A DNA stretch of 64,000 bases. Source: Brevundimonas sp. NIBR10. Lineage in GTDB: Bacteria > Pseudomonadota > Alphaproteobacteria > Caulobacterales > Caulobacteraceae. The notes beneath the pieces were generated by a model. That model worked only from the letters and a program-made list of their open reading frames with translations, was not told the origin of the DNA and did no database searches. The DNA is taken from positions 1,488,001 to 1,552,000 of the forward strand of contig NZ_CP115464.1 in NCBI RefSeq assembly GCF_027912515.1, in the 5' to 3' direction. Positions 8,915-17,532 of this stretch are shown here, piece by piece (positions within the stretch are counted from its first letter, which is position 1; each line of letters opens with the position of its first letter). The position numbers and the translations under genes were made by a program.

Positions 8915-9720
8915 CAGGCGTCCAGATTCAGGTCGATGACCACCGGCACATGGTCGGACGGCTTGTCCATGTCGCGGGCGTCGCGGTGGGTCTCCACGCC
9001 CCGGAACCGGTCGGCGGCCTGGGGCGACAGCAGGTGGAAGTCGATGCGGATGCCGTTGTCCCTCTGCCAGGCCCCGGCCTGATAGTCCCAGAAGGTGAAG
9101 GTCCCCGGCGGCTGTTCGCCCAGTTCCCCGGCCTCGGACAGGCCCAGGTGCTTCATCGCCCGGAACGCCGCCTGGCTCTCGGGCATGAACAGCGCGTCGC
9201 CGACCCAGTTCTGGGGGTTCTTGGCATCGGCCGGCGTCGGGATGACGTTGTAGTCCCCGCACAGCACCAGCGGCTCCTCATGGGCCAGCAGGTCGACGGC
9301 ATGGGCCCGCAGCCGCTCCATCCATGCCAGCTTGTAGGGAAACTTGCCCGTGGCGACCGGATTGCCGTTGGGCAGATAGATGGCCCCCACCCGCACCGGT
9401 ACCGGGGCCTCGATTACCGCCTCAATATAGCGGGCCTGATCGTCGTCCGTGCCGTCGGGCCCTGCGCCCTCAGGCCCGGGCAGGCCGCGCCGCAAGTCCG
9501 ACATCGGGTGTTTCGACAGGATGGCCACGCCGTTGTACGACTTCTGGCCATGGGTCTCGATATTGTAGCCCAGCCGCTCGAAGTCCTCGCGCGGGAACTT
9601 CTCGTCGACCGTCTTGATCTCCTGCATGCAGACGACGTCGGGATTCGCCGCCTCCAGCCAGGCCAGAACGGTCGCCAGCCGGGCGTTGACGGAGTTCACA
9701 TTCCAGGTCGCGATACGCAT
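8914..9720 (-). CDS. xthA: Exodeoxyribonuclease III
   Basis: Class II AP endonuclease and 3'-5' exonuclease of base excision repair, 268 aa, full length. It shows the endonuclease-exonuclease-phosphatase signature: N7 in WNVNS, metal-binding E34 in CMQEIKT, YNGVAILS at 62-69, D156 and N158 in CGDYNVIP, and D256-H257 in the C-terminal SDHVPVVIDL. The ATG at 9720 starts MRIATWNVNSV as in typical family members. It is the first gene of a two-gene unit with the small membrane protein. Confidence 0.95.
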   Translation of the reverse strand: MRIATWNVNSVNARLATVLAWLEAANPDVVCMQEIKTVDEKFPREDFERLGYNIETHGQKSYNGVAILSKHPMSDLRRGLPGPEGAGPDGTDDDQARYIEAVIEAPVPVRVGAIYLPNGNPVATGKFPYKLAWMERLRAHAVDLLAHEEPLVLCGDYNVIPTPADAKNPQNWVGDALFMPESQAAFRAMKHLGLSEAGELGEQPPGTFTFWDYQAGAWQRDNGIRIDFHLLSPQAADRFRGVETHRDARDMDKPSDHVPVVIDLNLDA

Positions 9721-9782
9721 GGCGGAAGGCTAGGGCGAGCCGCCCTGTCGGACAAGGCGGCTCGCAGCAGGATCGGCGCCGA

Positions 9783-10754
9783 TCAGTTCCGGTTGGCGGC
9801 CAGGGTGCAGCCCCCGCCGATACCCGCCGCCTGGGCGCAGGGCAGGACTTGCTGGACGGCCAGAGCGCTGTTCAGGCGCGCCACATAGCCCCCGCCGCCG
9901 CCGCATTTGGCTTCGTAGAAAGCGTCCGTGGCATTGGCACCCATGTAGCGGACGTCGGTCACGTCGCAGGCGGCGGCCGAGGTTCCGGCCAGCCAGGTCC
10001 GCACCGTGGCGGCCTGTTCGTCGCGGGTGGTGAAGCGGCAGGCGTTGCTCTGGGCCGCGACCTTGACGCACGGGGTCAGCATCCAGCCTGCGCTGGCCTT
10101 CTCGATCCAGTAGCCGTCGGCCCCGTTGCACCCGACCTCATAGACGGCGTTGCCCGCGACCGAGGTGCCGGCCATGGCGGCCTCGTCGATGTTGCAGCCG
10201 ACACCGGCCTCGCGCGCATAGTTGGCCACCATGCCGCTGATGTTGCGATTGGCGCTCAGGGTGCAGACCACGGGTGTCGCGGCCGGATCGGCGCGCAAAG
10301 CCATGTCGGCACGGCCGGCGATGGTGATGCAGTCGGTGACCGTGGGCGGCGACGAAGCGCCGACGACATAGCCCATGCCGGTCCCGCAGGAGACCTCATA
10401 GACGGCCTGCTGCTCGAAATTATAGCCCATCAGACTGGCCTCGACGACGCGACAGTCGACGTTGGCGGTGTTGATCTCGGACTGCGCTGCGGACACGACC
10501 TCGTTGACCGACGGGTTGCGGGTATAGACGCCGTTGCGATTGCGTTGCCGATCGAGCCGGGTCGGCGTCACCGCCGTCACTGTCGCGGCCATAGGGTCGG
10601 TCAGCTTGGTCGAGAAGCTGCGCGCGCCGGTCGCCAGACCGCCGGGCCCGACGATCTGACCATTGCCGGGAGTCTGTGCCGCCGCCGCCGACGCCGTCGC
10701 CAGCATCAGCGCACCGCAGACAACGCCCGCAATTCGTTTCCAGTGAGCCCGCAT
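9783..10754 (-). CDS. Exported cysteine-rich repeat protein, paralog 1
   Basis: Protein of 323 aa that starts at ATG 10754 with a clear signal peptide (VVCGALMLATASAAAAQ, cleavage near residue 26). The mature part has three similar units of about 75 residues. Each has a first Cys, a Y/F-E-V/A-x-C motif (VYEVSCGTGMGYV, VYEVGCNGADGYW, FYEAKCGGGGGYV), and two further Cys, suggesting two disulfides per unit in the periplasm. No family recognised. The neighbouring gene encodes a paralog with the same layout, so the pair arose by duplication. Confidence 0.75.
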   Translation of the reverse strand: MRAHWKRIAGVVCGALMLATASAAAAQTPGNGQIVGPGGLATGARSFSTKLTDPMAATVTAVTPTRLDRQRNRNGVYTRNPSVNEVVSAAQSEINTANVDCRVVEASLMGYNFEQQAVYEVSCGTGMGYVVGASSPPTVTDCITIAGRADMALRADPAATPVVCTLSANRNISGMVANYAREAGVGCNIDEAAMAGTSVAGNAVYEVGCNGADGYWIEKASAGWMLTPCVKVAAQSNACRFTTRDEQAATVRTWLAGTSAAACDVTDVRYMGANATDAFYEAKCGGGGGYVARLNSALAVQQVLPCAQAAGIGGGCTLAANRN

Positions 10755-10843
10755 GACCGCCTCCAATCGTGACTGAAAGAAGGCACTGTGGCCCTGGATT
10801 GCCCCGGGTGCAACCCAGAGGCGGTCACGGCGTCGTGACGCTC

Positions 10844-11788
10844 CTACTGGGCGGGAGCCGCAGCGGCGGGGGCCGGCGGAACGATGGTCAGTTTGCAGCC
10901 GCCGCCGATCAGCTGGGCGGTTTCGCAAGGGTAGATCTGCTGCACGGCCATCGCGGTGTTGAAGCGGGCGATCAGGCCGTTTCCGGCGGCGCATTTGGCT
11001 TCGTAGAAAGAGCCGTTGGCATTGGCACCCATCAGACGGGACTGGGTCACGTCGCAGGCGGCCGCTGCGCTGGACGCCAGCCAGGTCTTCAGCGTGGCCG
11101 ACTGTTCGGCGGGGGTGGTGTAGCGGCAGGTACCGCCCGCCGAGGCGATCTGGAAGCAGGACGTCCGGGTCCAGCCCGATGCGGCCTTTTCGATGCGGAC
11201 GCCGTCCACGCCGGTGCAGCCGACCTCATAGACCAGGCCGTCGGCCTCGGACTTGCCGACCGCCGAACCGGCGTCGATCGTGCAGTTCACGCCGGCTTCG
11301 GCGGCATATTGTTTGACGACCTTCAGGACGTCCTTGTTGGCCTCGATCTGGCATTGCAGGCCGACGTCGGCGTCTGGATCGGCGGCGCGGGCCATGTCGG
11401 CCTGGCCGAACAGGGCGATGCAGTCGACGGCCTGGGGCGGGGTCGATCCGATCAGGACCAGGCCCGGACCGGTGGCGCAGGCGACCTCATAGGCGTTCTG
11501 GCCTTCGCCGATCTGGCCGCGCAGGACGACCTCGGTGGTCTGGCAGGTGCTGTTGGTGGCCGCGATCAGGGCGTCGGCGGCTGCCTTGTTCTGTTCCGGT
11601 GTCGGCGCGGCCGGGGCCCGGCTGTTGCGGTTCTGGCGCTGTTGGCGGTCCTGCCGCTGCTGGGCCGCGTTGGTCACCGCTTCCTGGGTCCGGGCCGCGA
11701 CGGCGGGATTTTCCTGGGCGAGGGCCGGGACGGACCCGAGGGTCAGCGACAGGGCGGCGACGGCCGCAGGAAGGAATCGAGTGAACAC
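10844..11788 (-). CDS. Exported cysteine-rich repeat protein, paralog 2
   Basis: Protein of 314 aa from GTG 11788 (VFTRFLPAAVAALSL), with GGAG about a dozen bases upstream and a signal peptide ending near VPALAQ. A Gln/Arg-rich linker (QQRQDRQQRQNRNSR) precedes three cysteine-rich units with AYEVACATGPGLV, VYEVGCTGVDGVR and FYEAKCAAGNGLI. The units match those of the downstream paralog one to one. The C-terminus is a Pro/Ala tail. The frame is open to 11857, but that extension lacks a ribosome site and would bury the signal peptide. Function unknown; probably periplasmic. Confidence 0.75.
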   Translation of the reverse strand: MFTRFLPAAVAALSLTLGSVPALAQENPAVAARTQEAVTNAAQQRQDRQQRQNRNSRAPAAPTPEQNKAAADALIAATNSTCQTTEVVLRGQIGEGQNAYEVACATGPGLVLIGSTPPQAVDCIALFGQADMARAADPDADVGLQCQIEANKDVLKVVKQYAAEAGVNCTIDAGSAVGKSEADGLVYEVGCTGVDGVRIEKAASGWTRTSCFQIASAGGTCRYTTPAEQSATLKTWLASSAAAACDVTQSRLMGANANGSFYEAKCAAGNGLIARFNTAMAVQQIYPCETAQLIGGGCKLTIVPPAPAAAAPAQ

Positions 11789-11964
11789 GAAAGCGGCTCC
11801 AGACGGACAGCGGGTACGACGTGGCGGAGCCATGCCGGGGCGATGTGGCGCGGTCAAGGCGGACCTTGGCGAACCGGGGGCGAAACTTGCGCCACCGCTT
11901 ACCCTGCGTGATCTGGACGACGCCGAACCCCGGGCCTAAAGCTTCGTTTCGATAGGAGACGGAC

Positions 11965-13584
11965 TTGGCCGACGGCGCAGTCATCACCACCCAGGACGGT
12001 ACGGTCGACGCAGGTTCCGGCAACCGAGGCCTGACCTATCCCCTCGGCACGCCGCCTGAACCCGGCACGGCGGTCCAGGCCGCCGCGGGCGTGCTGTGGA
12101 TGCGGCTGCCCCTGCCGATGTCGCTGAACCACATCAATGTCTATGCGGTCGAGGACGGCGACGGCTGGGTGCTGGTCGATACCGGTCTGAACACCCAGGC
12201 GTCGCTCGAGGCCTGGGAGGCGGCGCTGGCGGGCCCGCTGGGGGGGCGGCCGATCACGCGGGTGATCTGCACCCACATGCACCCCGATCACGTCGGCATG
12301 GCCGGCTGGTTGTGCGCGCGGACCGGCGCACCGCTGCTGATGTCACGGCTGGAATACATCACCTGCCGCCTGCTTGTCGCCGACACCGGCCGGCCGGCAC
12401 CGGAAGAGGGCGTCACCTTCTATCGCGCCGCCGGCTGGGACGCGGACCGGATCGAGAGCTATCGTCGGGAGTTTGGCCGCTTCGGCAGTGCCGTCTCGCC
12501 GATGCCGCAGAGTTATCAGCGTCTGAGCGAAGGCGACGATGTGACCATCGGCGACGACGTCTGGCGGATCGTGGTCGGCAATGGCCACTGCCCCGAACAT
12601 GTCTGCCTGTGGCGTCAGTCGGACGGCGTCTTCATCTCGGGCGACCAGATACTGCCGCGGATTTCTTCCAACGTCTCGGTCTGGCCGACCGAGCCGCTTC
12701 AGGACCCGCTGGCCGACTGGCTGACGTCGCTCGACAAACTGCGCGGCCTCCTCGCGACGGACACCTTCGTCCTGCCCGCCCATGGCGAGCCCTTCACCGG
12801 CGTCCACACCCGGCTCGACGCGCTCAAGCGGGGGCACGAGACCGGCCTGCGCCGCCTTGAGCGGTCCCTGCGAACGCCCAAACGCGCCATCGATGTCTTC
12901 TCCAGCCTGTTCGCCCGCCCGATCGGCGACGGGGTGTTCGGCATGGCCACGGGCGAGAGCCTGGCCCACCTCAACTGCCTGGAAAATCGCGGTCTGGTCC
13001 GACGCGAACGTGATGCAGACGGCGTCGACTGGTGGGTCGCCGTCAACCCTCAACCCCTGGAAGCCCGGAACCCGACGCATGAGCGACCCCATCCGTACAG
13101 ACCTGGCCGACGGCGTCCTGACCGTCACCCTGGCCCGGCCCGAGAAGAAGAACTCGATCACCCAGGCCATGTATTCGGTCCTGGCCGAGGCGACGAACCG
13201 CGCCCGGACCGACGACGCCGTGCGCGTCATCCTGTTCCGGTCCGAGGGCGACAGCTTCTCTGCCGGCAACGACATCATGGACTTCATCGCCATCAGCCAG
13301 GCGGGCGGCGGCGGCCAGATGATCGATGCGCCGGTGTTCCAGTTCCTGCGCGCCATGGCCGAGTTGGACAAGCCGGCGGTGGCGGCGGTGCGAGGCCGCG
13401 CGGTCGGCATCGGCCTGACGCTTCTGCTAAACTGCGACCTCGTGGTCGTCGCCGAGGACGCCCTGCTGTCGGTGCCCTTCGTCAACCTGGCCCTGGCACC
13501 CGAGGCCGCGTCCTCGATGCTGCTGCCCATGGCGATCGGCCATCAGCGCGCCTTCGAAATGTTCGCGCTGGGCGAGGCGATTGA
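11965..13584 (+). CDS. MBL-fold metallo-hydrolase with run-on C-terminus
   Basis: Metallo-beta-lactamase-fold hydrolase. It starts at TTG 11965 with AGGAG seven bases upstream. The dinuclear metal site is intact: H104-M-H106-P-D108-H109, then NGHCPEHVCL, ISGDQIL and LPAHGEPF. A winged-helix-like C-terminal part follows (HLNCLENRGLVRRE). Recognisable sequence ends around residue 372 (near 13080), yet no in-frame stop occurs until 13584; the last 165 or so residues are an Arg/Pro/Gly-rich shadow of the enoyl-CoA hydratase gene. A one-base shift near 13040-13078 would give a stop at 13080-13082 overlapping the next ATG. Relatives include thioesterase-like and glyoxalase-like hydrolases; substrate unknown. 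Confidence 0.8.
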   Translation: MADGAVITTQDGTVDAGSGNRGLTYPLGTPPEPGTAVQAAAGVLWMRLPLPMSLNHINVYAVEDGDGWVLVDTGLNTQASLEAWEAALAGPLGGRPITRVICTHMHPDHVGMAGWLCARTGAPLLMSRLEYITCRLLVADTGRPAPEEGVTFYRAAGWDADRIESYRREFGRFGSAVSPMPQSYQRLSEGDDVTIGDDVWRIVVGNGHCPEHVCLWRQSDGVFISGDQILPRISSNVSVWPTEPLQDPLADWLTSLDKLRGLLATDTFVLPAHGEPFTGVHTRLDALKRGHETGLRRLERSLRTPKRAIDVFSSLFARPIGDGVFGMATGESLAHLNCLENRGLVRRERDADGVDWWVAVNPQPLEARNPTHERPHPYRPGRRRPDRHPGPAREEELDHPGHVFGPGRGDEPRPDRRRRARHPVPVRGRQLLCRQRHHGLHRHQPGGRRRPDDRCAGVPVPARHGRVGQAGGGGGARPRGRHRPDASAKLRPRGRRRGRPAVGALRQPGPGTRGRVLDAAAHGDRPSARLRNVRAGRGD

Positions 13585-13858
13585 CGGCAAGACCGCCCTG
13601 GCCTGGGGTATCGCCAACCGCTGCGTTCCCTCCAGCGAGGTCGACGCGGTCGCCGCTGGCCTCGCCGCCAAGGTGGCCCAGCGCGCGCCCAACTCGATCA
13701 AGAAGACCAAGCGCCTTATGCGCGACGCCGAGGCCCTGTGGGCCCTGATGCAGCGCGAGGGCGAAGCCTTCGGCTCCCAGATGTCCAGCCCCGAAGCCAT
13801 GGAGGCCTTCATGGCCTTCACCCAGAAGCGGGCCCCCGATTTCAGTAAAGCTGGCTGA
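13079..13858 (+). CDS. Enoyl-CoA hydratase/isomerase family protein
   Basis: Crotonase-fold protein of 259 aa. Family features are the N-terminal LARPEKKNSIT, the oxyanion-hole stretch FSAGNDIMDF, and RGRAVGIGLTLLLNCDLVV with the second oxyanion glycine region. VNLALAPEAASS follows, where family hydratases usually place a catalytic Glu. It probably acts on an acyl-CoA in fatty acid or amino acid degradation, as hydratase or isomerase. ATG 13079 lies within the run-on frame of the metallo-hydrolase, and the two are probably one operon. Confidence 0.9.
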   Translation: MSDPIRTDLADGVLTVTLARPEKKNSITQAMYSVLAEATNRARTDDAVRVILFRSEGDSFSAGNDIMDFIAISQAGGGGQMIDAPVFQFLRAMAELDKPAVAAVRGRAVGIGLTLLLNCDLVVVAEDALLSVPFVNLALAPEAASSMLLPMAIGHQRAFEMFALGEAIDGKTALAWGIANRCVPSSEVDAVAAGLAAKVAQRAPNSIKKTKRLMRDAEALWALMQREGEAFGSQMSSPEAMEAFMAFTQKRAPDFSKAG

Positions 13859-13914
13859 GCGTCATCAAGCCTTGCCTTGAACCTGCCGCCCATTGCGACT
13901 AGCAGGCGCGCCTC

Positions 13915-14403
13915 ATGTCCGCCGCCGCCAACATCAACACGCTCGCCCTCACGCCGGAGCTGCCTCGCGACCGCGCCGAGGCGGACGCCCTGATCATGGC
14001 CGCCTTCGGTCCCGGCCGTTACGCCAAGACCGCCGAGCGCGTGCGCGAGCGCGCCCACATGGCCGCCGGCTTCGTGGCCCGAGACGGGGATCGGCTGGTC
14101 GGGTCGGTCCGGCTCTGGTCGATCGAGATCGAGGGCCAGCCCGCGCTGTTCCTCGGGCCCATCACCGTCGCCGCCGACGACCGCAAGGCGGGTCTGGGCG
14201 CTGATCTGGTCGCCGCCTGCATCGACTATGCGAAACGCTGCGACGTCGCGGGCATCCTGCTGGTCGGCGACCTGTCCTATTTCACCCGCTTCGGCTTCGA
14301 GCCCGCGCCGGCCGTCCGCCTGGAAGGCCCCGCCGACGCGCGCCGTGTGCTGTGGTTGCCGGTGACGGCCCCGGCGCCGACGGGGATCGCCCGGCCGGTG
14401 TGA
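13915..14403 (+). CDS. GNAT-family N-acetyltransferase
   Basis: Protein of 162 aa with the GNAT pattern: an N-terminal strand-helix (PRDRAEADALIMAAFG), central strands (GFVARDGDRLVGSVRLW), the acetyl-CoA pyrophosphate loop region (VAADDRKAGLGADLVAACID), and FTRFGFEPAP near the end as in the YhbS subgroup. Substrate unknown. The 56 bases before it, after the enoyl-CoA hydratase, show no clear promoter. Confidence 0.88.
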   Translation: MSAAANINTLALTPELPRDRAEADALIMAAFGPGRYAKTAERVRERAHMAAGFVARDGDRLVGSVRLWSIEIEGQPALFLGPITVAADDRKAGLGADLVAACIDYAKRCDVAGILLVGDLSYFTRFGFEPAPAVRLEGPADARRVLWLPVTAPAPTGIARPV

Positions 14404-14415
14404 GGCTGGAATGGC

Positions 14416-14712
14416 TCAGGCCGCGATTGGCTCAACCCTGATCCGGTCCTGGTGACTGCGTGCGTTCGACAGATCATGTGCCGTCTGCATCCTCAGAAGG
14501 GTGTCCGCGCTCAGGCCGAACGCCTTCTCGAAGCGAATGGCCATCTCGGCAGACAGCCCCGCGCGACCGTTCAACAGCCCGCTCAGGGCCTGCCGCGTCA
14601 CGTCCAGCCGCTGCGCCAGGTCCGTCACGCTCAGCCCGCTGGGTTCGACCACCTCATCCCTGAGCCACGGGCCGGGATGGATGGCGAAACTGGAATGAAG
14701 CTTGATGGCCAT
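14416..14712 (-). CDS. higA: HigA-type antitoxin
   Basis: Protein of 98 aa with a XRE/Cro helix-turn-helix: the segment LSVTDLAQRLDVTRQALSGL is followed by GRAGLSAEMAIRFEKAFG. The N-terminus IHPGPWLRDEVVEP is typical of the HigA/VapI antitoxin group. It would neutralise the HigB toxin encoded just upstream and repress the operon. Its ATG overlaps the toxin stop by one base (TGATG), in the toxin-first order characteristic of higBA. Confidence 0.9.
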   Translation of the reverse strand: MAIKLHSSFAIHPGPWLRDEVVEPSGLSVTDLAQRLDVTRQALSGLLNGRAGLSAEMAIRFEKAFGLSADTLLRMQTAHDLSNARSHQDRIRVEPIAA

Positions 14713-14999
14713 CAGTGATAATCCTCCAGATCCAGACCTTCGATCGCGCCGTCAGAGTTGACCGTAAATGTCATCCGCCAGTTTCGCGTCACCGTCAGCG
14801 CCCATGTCCCCGTCCGGTCGCCCGTCAGGACGTGAGCACCGTAGTTCGGAGGAATCCTGAGCTCCTCGACATCCGCGATAGCCGCAAGGTAGGCCAGCAT
14901 CCCGCGCAATCGAGGGATCAGGTCTCCAGCCAGCCCCTTGGGCGCGCCAGTCTCTGCGAAGCGCCGCAAGGCTTTGTGACGGATGCTTTCGATCTCCAC
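14712..14999 (-). CDS. higB: HigB-type RelE-fold toxin
   Basis: mRNA-interferase toxin of 95 aa, small and basic. Typical HigB features are IRHKALRRFAETG near the start, the PRLRGMLAYLAAIADVEELRIP helix region (conserved core around LR-P), GDRTGTWALTVTRNWRMTF in the middle (R and W of the active-site strand), and a C-terminal GLDLEDYH. It would cleave ribosome-bound mRNA. It is first in the higBA operon; a palindrome overlaps the predicted promoter just upstream. Confidence 0.9.
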   Translation of the reverse strand: MEIESIRHKALRRFAETGAPKGLAGDLIPRLRGMLAYLAAIADVEELRIPPNYGAHVLTGDRTGTWALTVTRNWRMTFTVNSDGAIEGLDLEDYH

Positions 15000-15004
15000 G
15001 CGTG

Positions 15005-15046
15005 AACATGGCGCGAGACGCTGGTTCCGTCAAGTGTCGCTTGACG
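15005..15046 (-). promoter_or_regulatory. higBA promoter with palindromic operator
   Basis: On the minus strand TTGACG (plus 15028-15033) and CATGTT (plus 15005-15010) are separated by 17 bases and resemble -35 and -10 boxes. A perfect 7-bp inverted repeat (CGTCAAG, 5-base spacer, CTTGACG) at 15028-15046 covers the -35 box. It is the natural site for HigA autorepression. The predicted transcript start falls at or within a base or two of the higB ATG (14999), so the message may be leaderless. Confidence 0.55.
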
Positions 15047-15092
15047 CATTACGCATGATGACGCGGCGACCTGCTGCGCCTAAGTCAGGGCA

Positions 15093-15656
15093 ATGACCGA
15101 CTCCCCGCCCACCGGAGGCCTCAGCGCGATCACCGCCGCCGCCAAACAGGCCCCTGGTCGCGGCCTGCCGCCCGTGCATCTGTGGCATCCCGACCATTGC
15201 GGCGACATCGACATCGTCATCCGCGCCGACGGGACCTGGATGCATGAGAACTCGCCGATCGGGCGCAGGGAACTGGTGCGGCTGTTCTCGACGGTCCTGA
15301 GGCTCGACCCCGACGGCTATCATCTGGTCACCCCGGCCGAGAAGATGCGGATCACGGTCGAGGACCTGCCGTTCCGCGCCGTGGCGATGGAACGCCGGGA
15401 CGATGCCCTGGTCTTCACCACCGACGTCGGCGATCAGGTCACGGCCGACGCCGACCATCCGATCACCGTCGAGACCGACCCCGCCACCGGCGAACCCGCG
15501 CCCCGCATCCATGTCCGCCGGGGGCTAGAGGCCCGCATCGTCCGCACCGTCTTCTACGATCTGGTCGAGATGGCCGAGGTCATTGATGGCCGCCTGACCG
15601 TGACCTCGTGCGGCCAGGCCTTTCCGCTGGGTCCTGTCGGAGCCGGTGTGGAATGA
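15093..15656 (+). CDS. DUF1285 family protein
   Basis: Protein of 187 aa matching the DUF1285 family of alphaproteobacteria: PPVHLWHPDHCGDIDIVIRAD, WMHENSPIGRRELVRLFSTVL, and the C-terminal pattern RIHVRRGLEARIVRTVFYDL. Family members are soluble and of unknown function. The stop overlaps the ATG of the Nudix gene (ATGA), and that gene overlaps cca the same way, so the three form a tightly coupled operon. This is the usual neighbourhood in related genomes as I recall it. Confidence 0.88.
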   Translation: MTDSPPTGGLSAITAAAKQAPGRGLPPVHLWHPDHCGDIDIVIRADGTWMHENSPIGRRELVRLFSTVLRLDPDGYHLVTPAEKMRITVEDLPFRAVAMERRDDALVFTTDVGDQVTADADHPITVETDPATGEPAPRIHVRRGLEARIVRTVFYDLVEMAEVIDGRLTVTSCGQAFPLGPVGAGVE

Positions 15657-16327
15657 GCGCGGCCGGTCCCCTTCATGATCTCAAGGCGCGCCTGACCGCC
15701 GGCCTCGATCCGGTCGAGACCTGGCACCCGGATCGCCGCCCGGTGCGCTCGGATTTCGATCTGAACCCGGATCGCGACGTCGCGACCTTCCCCGTCATTT
15801 CACCCCTGCGTCCCGCCGCCGTCCTGATCCCCATCATCGCCCGCGTGGAGGGGCCGACCGTCCTTCTGACCCGGCGCTCCGACACACTCAGCAGCCACAC
15901 CGGCCAGATCGCCTTCCCCGGCGGTCGCCTCGACGCGGGCGAGACTGCGATCGAGGCGGCCCTGCGCGAGGCCGACGAGGAGGTCGCCCTGTCGCCGTCG
16001 GTGGTCGAGGTCCTGGGCCTGGCCGACACCTATGAGACCGGCACCGGCTTTCGCATCACCCCCGTGGTCGGCTGGCTGACCGAGCCGCCGCGTCTCTCGC
16101 CCAGCGCCGACGAGGTCGCCGAGGTGTTCGAGGTGCCGTTCGACTTCCTGATGGACGTCGCCAACCACCGCCGCGACCACTACGACCCCGAGACCGGCCC
16201 GCGTCGCTGGTACTGGGCCATGCCCTGGCAGGAGCGCTATATCTGGGGCGTGACGGCCGGCATCGTCCGGGGCCTGCACGCCCGCCTGTACGGCGACGAT
16301 AAGAGGGCAGACGAGAACGCCGCATGA
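15653..16327 (+). CDS. Nudix hydrolase, CoA pyrophosphatase type
   Basis: Protein of 224 aa from ATG 15653, chosen because it gives the ATGA overlap with DUF1285. The Nudix box lies at about 90-113 (GGRLDAGETAIEAALREADEE). The upstream LLTRRSDTLSSHTGQIAFPGG is the signature of the CoA-pyrophosphatase (NudL/YeaB) subgroup. It would hydrolyse CoA or its derivatives to 4'-phosphopantetheine and 3',5'-ADP. The C-terminal WYWAMPWQERYIWGVTAGIV also fits that subgroup. Confidence 0.92.
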   Translation: MSAAGPLHDLKARLTAGLDPVETWHPDRRPVRSDFDLNPDRDVATFPVISPLRPAAVLIPIIARVEGPTVLLTRRSDTLSSHTGQIAFPGGRLDAGETAIEAALREADEEVALSPSVVEVLGLADTYETGTGFRITPVVGWLTEPPRLSPSADEVAEVFEVPFDFLMDVANHRRDHYDPETGPRRWYWAMPWQERYIWGVTAGIVRGLHARLYGDDKRADENAA

Positions 16328-17532
16328 CGACCGTCGCCGACCAGTCCTGGCTGACCAGCCGCGCCACCCGCGCAGTCATCGCCGCGCTGGAGGCCGCGGG
16401 CGGAGAGGGCTGCGTCCGCTTCGTCGGCGGCTGTGTGCGCAACAGCCTGATGGGCCAGCCCGTCGACGACATCGATCTGGCCACCCGGCTAAAACCCGAG
16501 GCGGCCATGGCGGCGCTGAAGGATGCGGGGCTCAAGGTCGTGCCCACCGGCCTGGCCCACGGCACCGTCACGGCCGTCTCAGGCCGCGCGCCCTATGAAA
16601 TCACAACCCTGCGCCGCGACGTCTCGACCGATGGCCGCAACGCCACCGTCGCCTTCACCGACGACTGGTCCGAGGACGCCCAGCGCCGCGATTTCCGCCT
16701 CAACGCCCTCTACGCCGACGGCACGGGCCAGGTGTTCGACCCTACCGGCCACGGCGTCGATGACGCCCGCACTGGGCGCATCGTCTTCGTCGGGGACCCC
16801 GAGACCCGCATCCGCGAGGACTACCTCCGCATCCTGCGCTTCTTCCGTTTCTTCGCCTGGTACGGCCGGGGCGAACCGGACGCGGAGGGCCTCGCCGCCT
16901 GCGCGGCTCTCGCCGATGGCATGGTCCGCCTCTCGGCCGAGCGGGTTTCTCGCGAACTGCTGAAACTTCTGCGCGCCCCCGATCCCCGCCCGGCGGTCGC
17001 CGCCATGGCCACTTCCGAGGTGCTGGCCCGGATCCTGCCCGACACCGCCCCGCTGCCGATGTTCGAGCGGATGGTCGCCATCAGCCCCGACCCGGTCCTG
17101 CGCCTCTCGGCCCTGCTGCCCGCCGATCCTGAAAGCGTCGAGGCCACCGCGCGGGCCCTGCGCCTGTCAAACCCCGACCGCCTGCGCCTGGTCGCGGCGG
17201 CGTCCGGCGAGATCGACCTGGACATGACCGCGCCCACGGCCCGCGCCCACCTGTACCGCCTGGGCCGCGAGACCTTCCGCGACCGCGTCCAGCGCGCCGC
17301 CGCCCAGACAGACCGCTCCGTCGCCGCCGCCCCCTGGCTCGACCTCGCCGACGCCTGGCCCATCCCGCGCCTGCCGGTCGGGGGGCGTCAGGTCGCGGCG
17401 GCGGGCCTCCCCGCCGGTCCCGACACCGGCCGGGTGCTCGCCGCCTTCGAGGCCGGCTGGATCGCCGACGACTTCCCGACCGAGGGCCACGCCGAACGTC
17501 TGGCCCGCGTCATCGCATCGCTGACCGCGTAA
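16324..17532 (+). CDS. cca: CCA tRNA nucleotidyltransferase
   Basis: Adds or repairs the 3' CCA of tRNAs; 402 aa. The class II signature is present: GGCVRN at 35-40, catalytic DIDLAT with D49 and D51, ALYAD after EDAQRRDFRLN (nucleotide-selecting region), and the head-neck helices around RIREDYLRILRFFRFFAWYG. The GTVTA stretch near 80 also fits. It starts with an ATGA overlap with the Nudix gene. Its 3' end overlaps the convergent membrane phosphatase-family gene by 23 bases. Confidence 0.95.
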   Translation: MTTVADQSWLTSRATRAVIAALEAAGGEGCVRFVGGCVRNSLMGQPVDDIDLATRLKPEAAMAALKDAGLKVVPTGLAHGTVTAVSGRAPYEITTLRRDVSTDGRNATVAFTDDWSEDAQRRDFRLNALYADGTGQVFDPTGHGVDDARTGRIVFVGDPETRIREDYLRILRFFRFFAWYGRGEPDAEGLAACAALADGMVRLSAERVSRELLKLLRAPDPRPAVAAMATSEVLARILPDTAPLPMFERMVAISPDPVLRLSALLPADPESVEATARALRLSNPDRLRLVAAASGEIDLDMTAPTARAHLYRLGRETFRDRVQRAAAQTDRSVAAAPWLDLADAWPIPRLPVGGRQVAAAGLPAGPDTGRVLAAFEAGWIADDFPTEGHAERLARVIASLTA

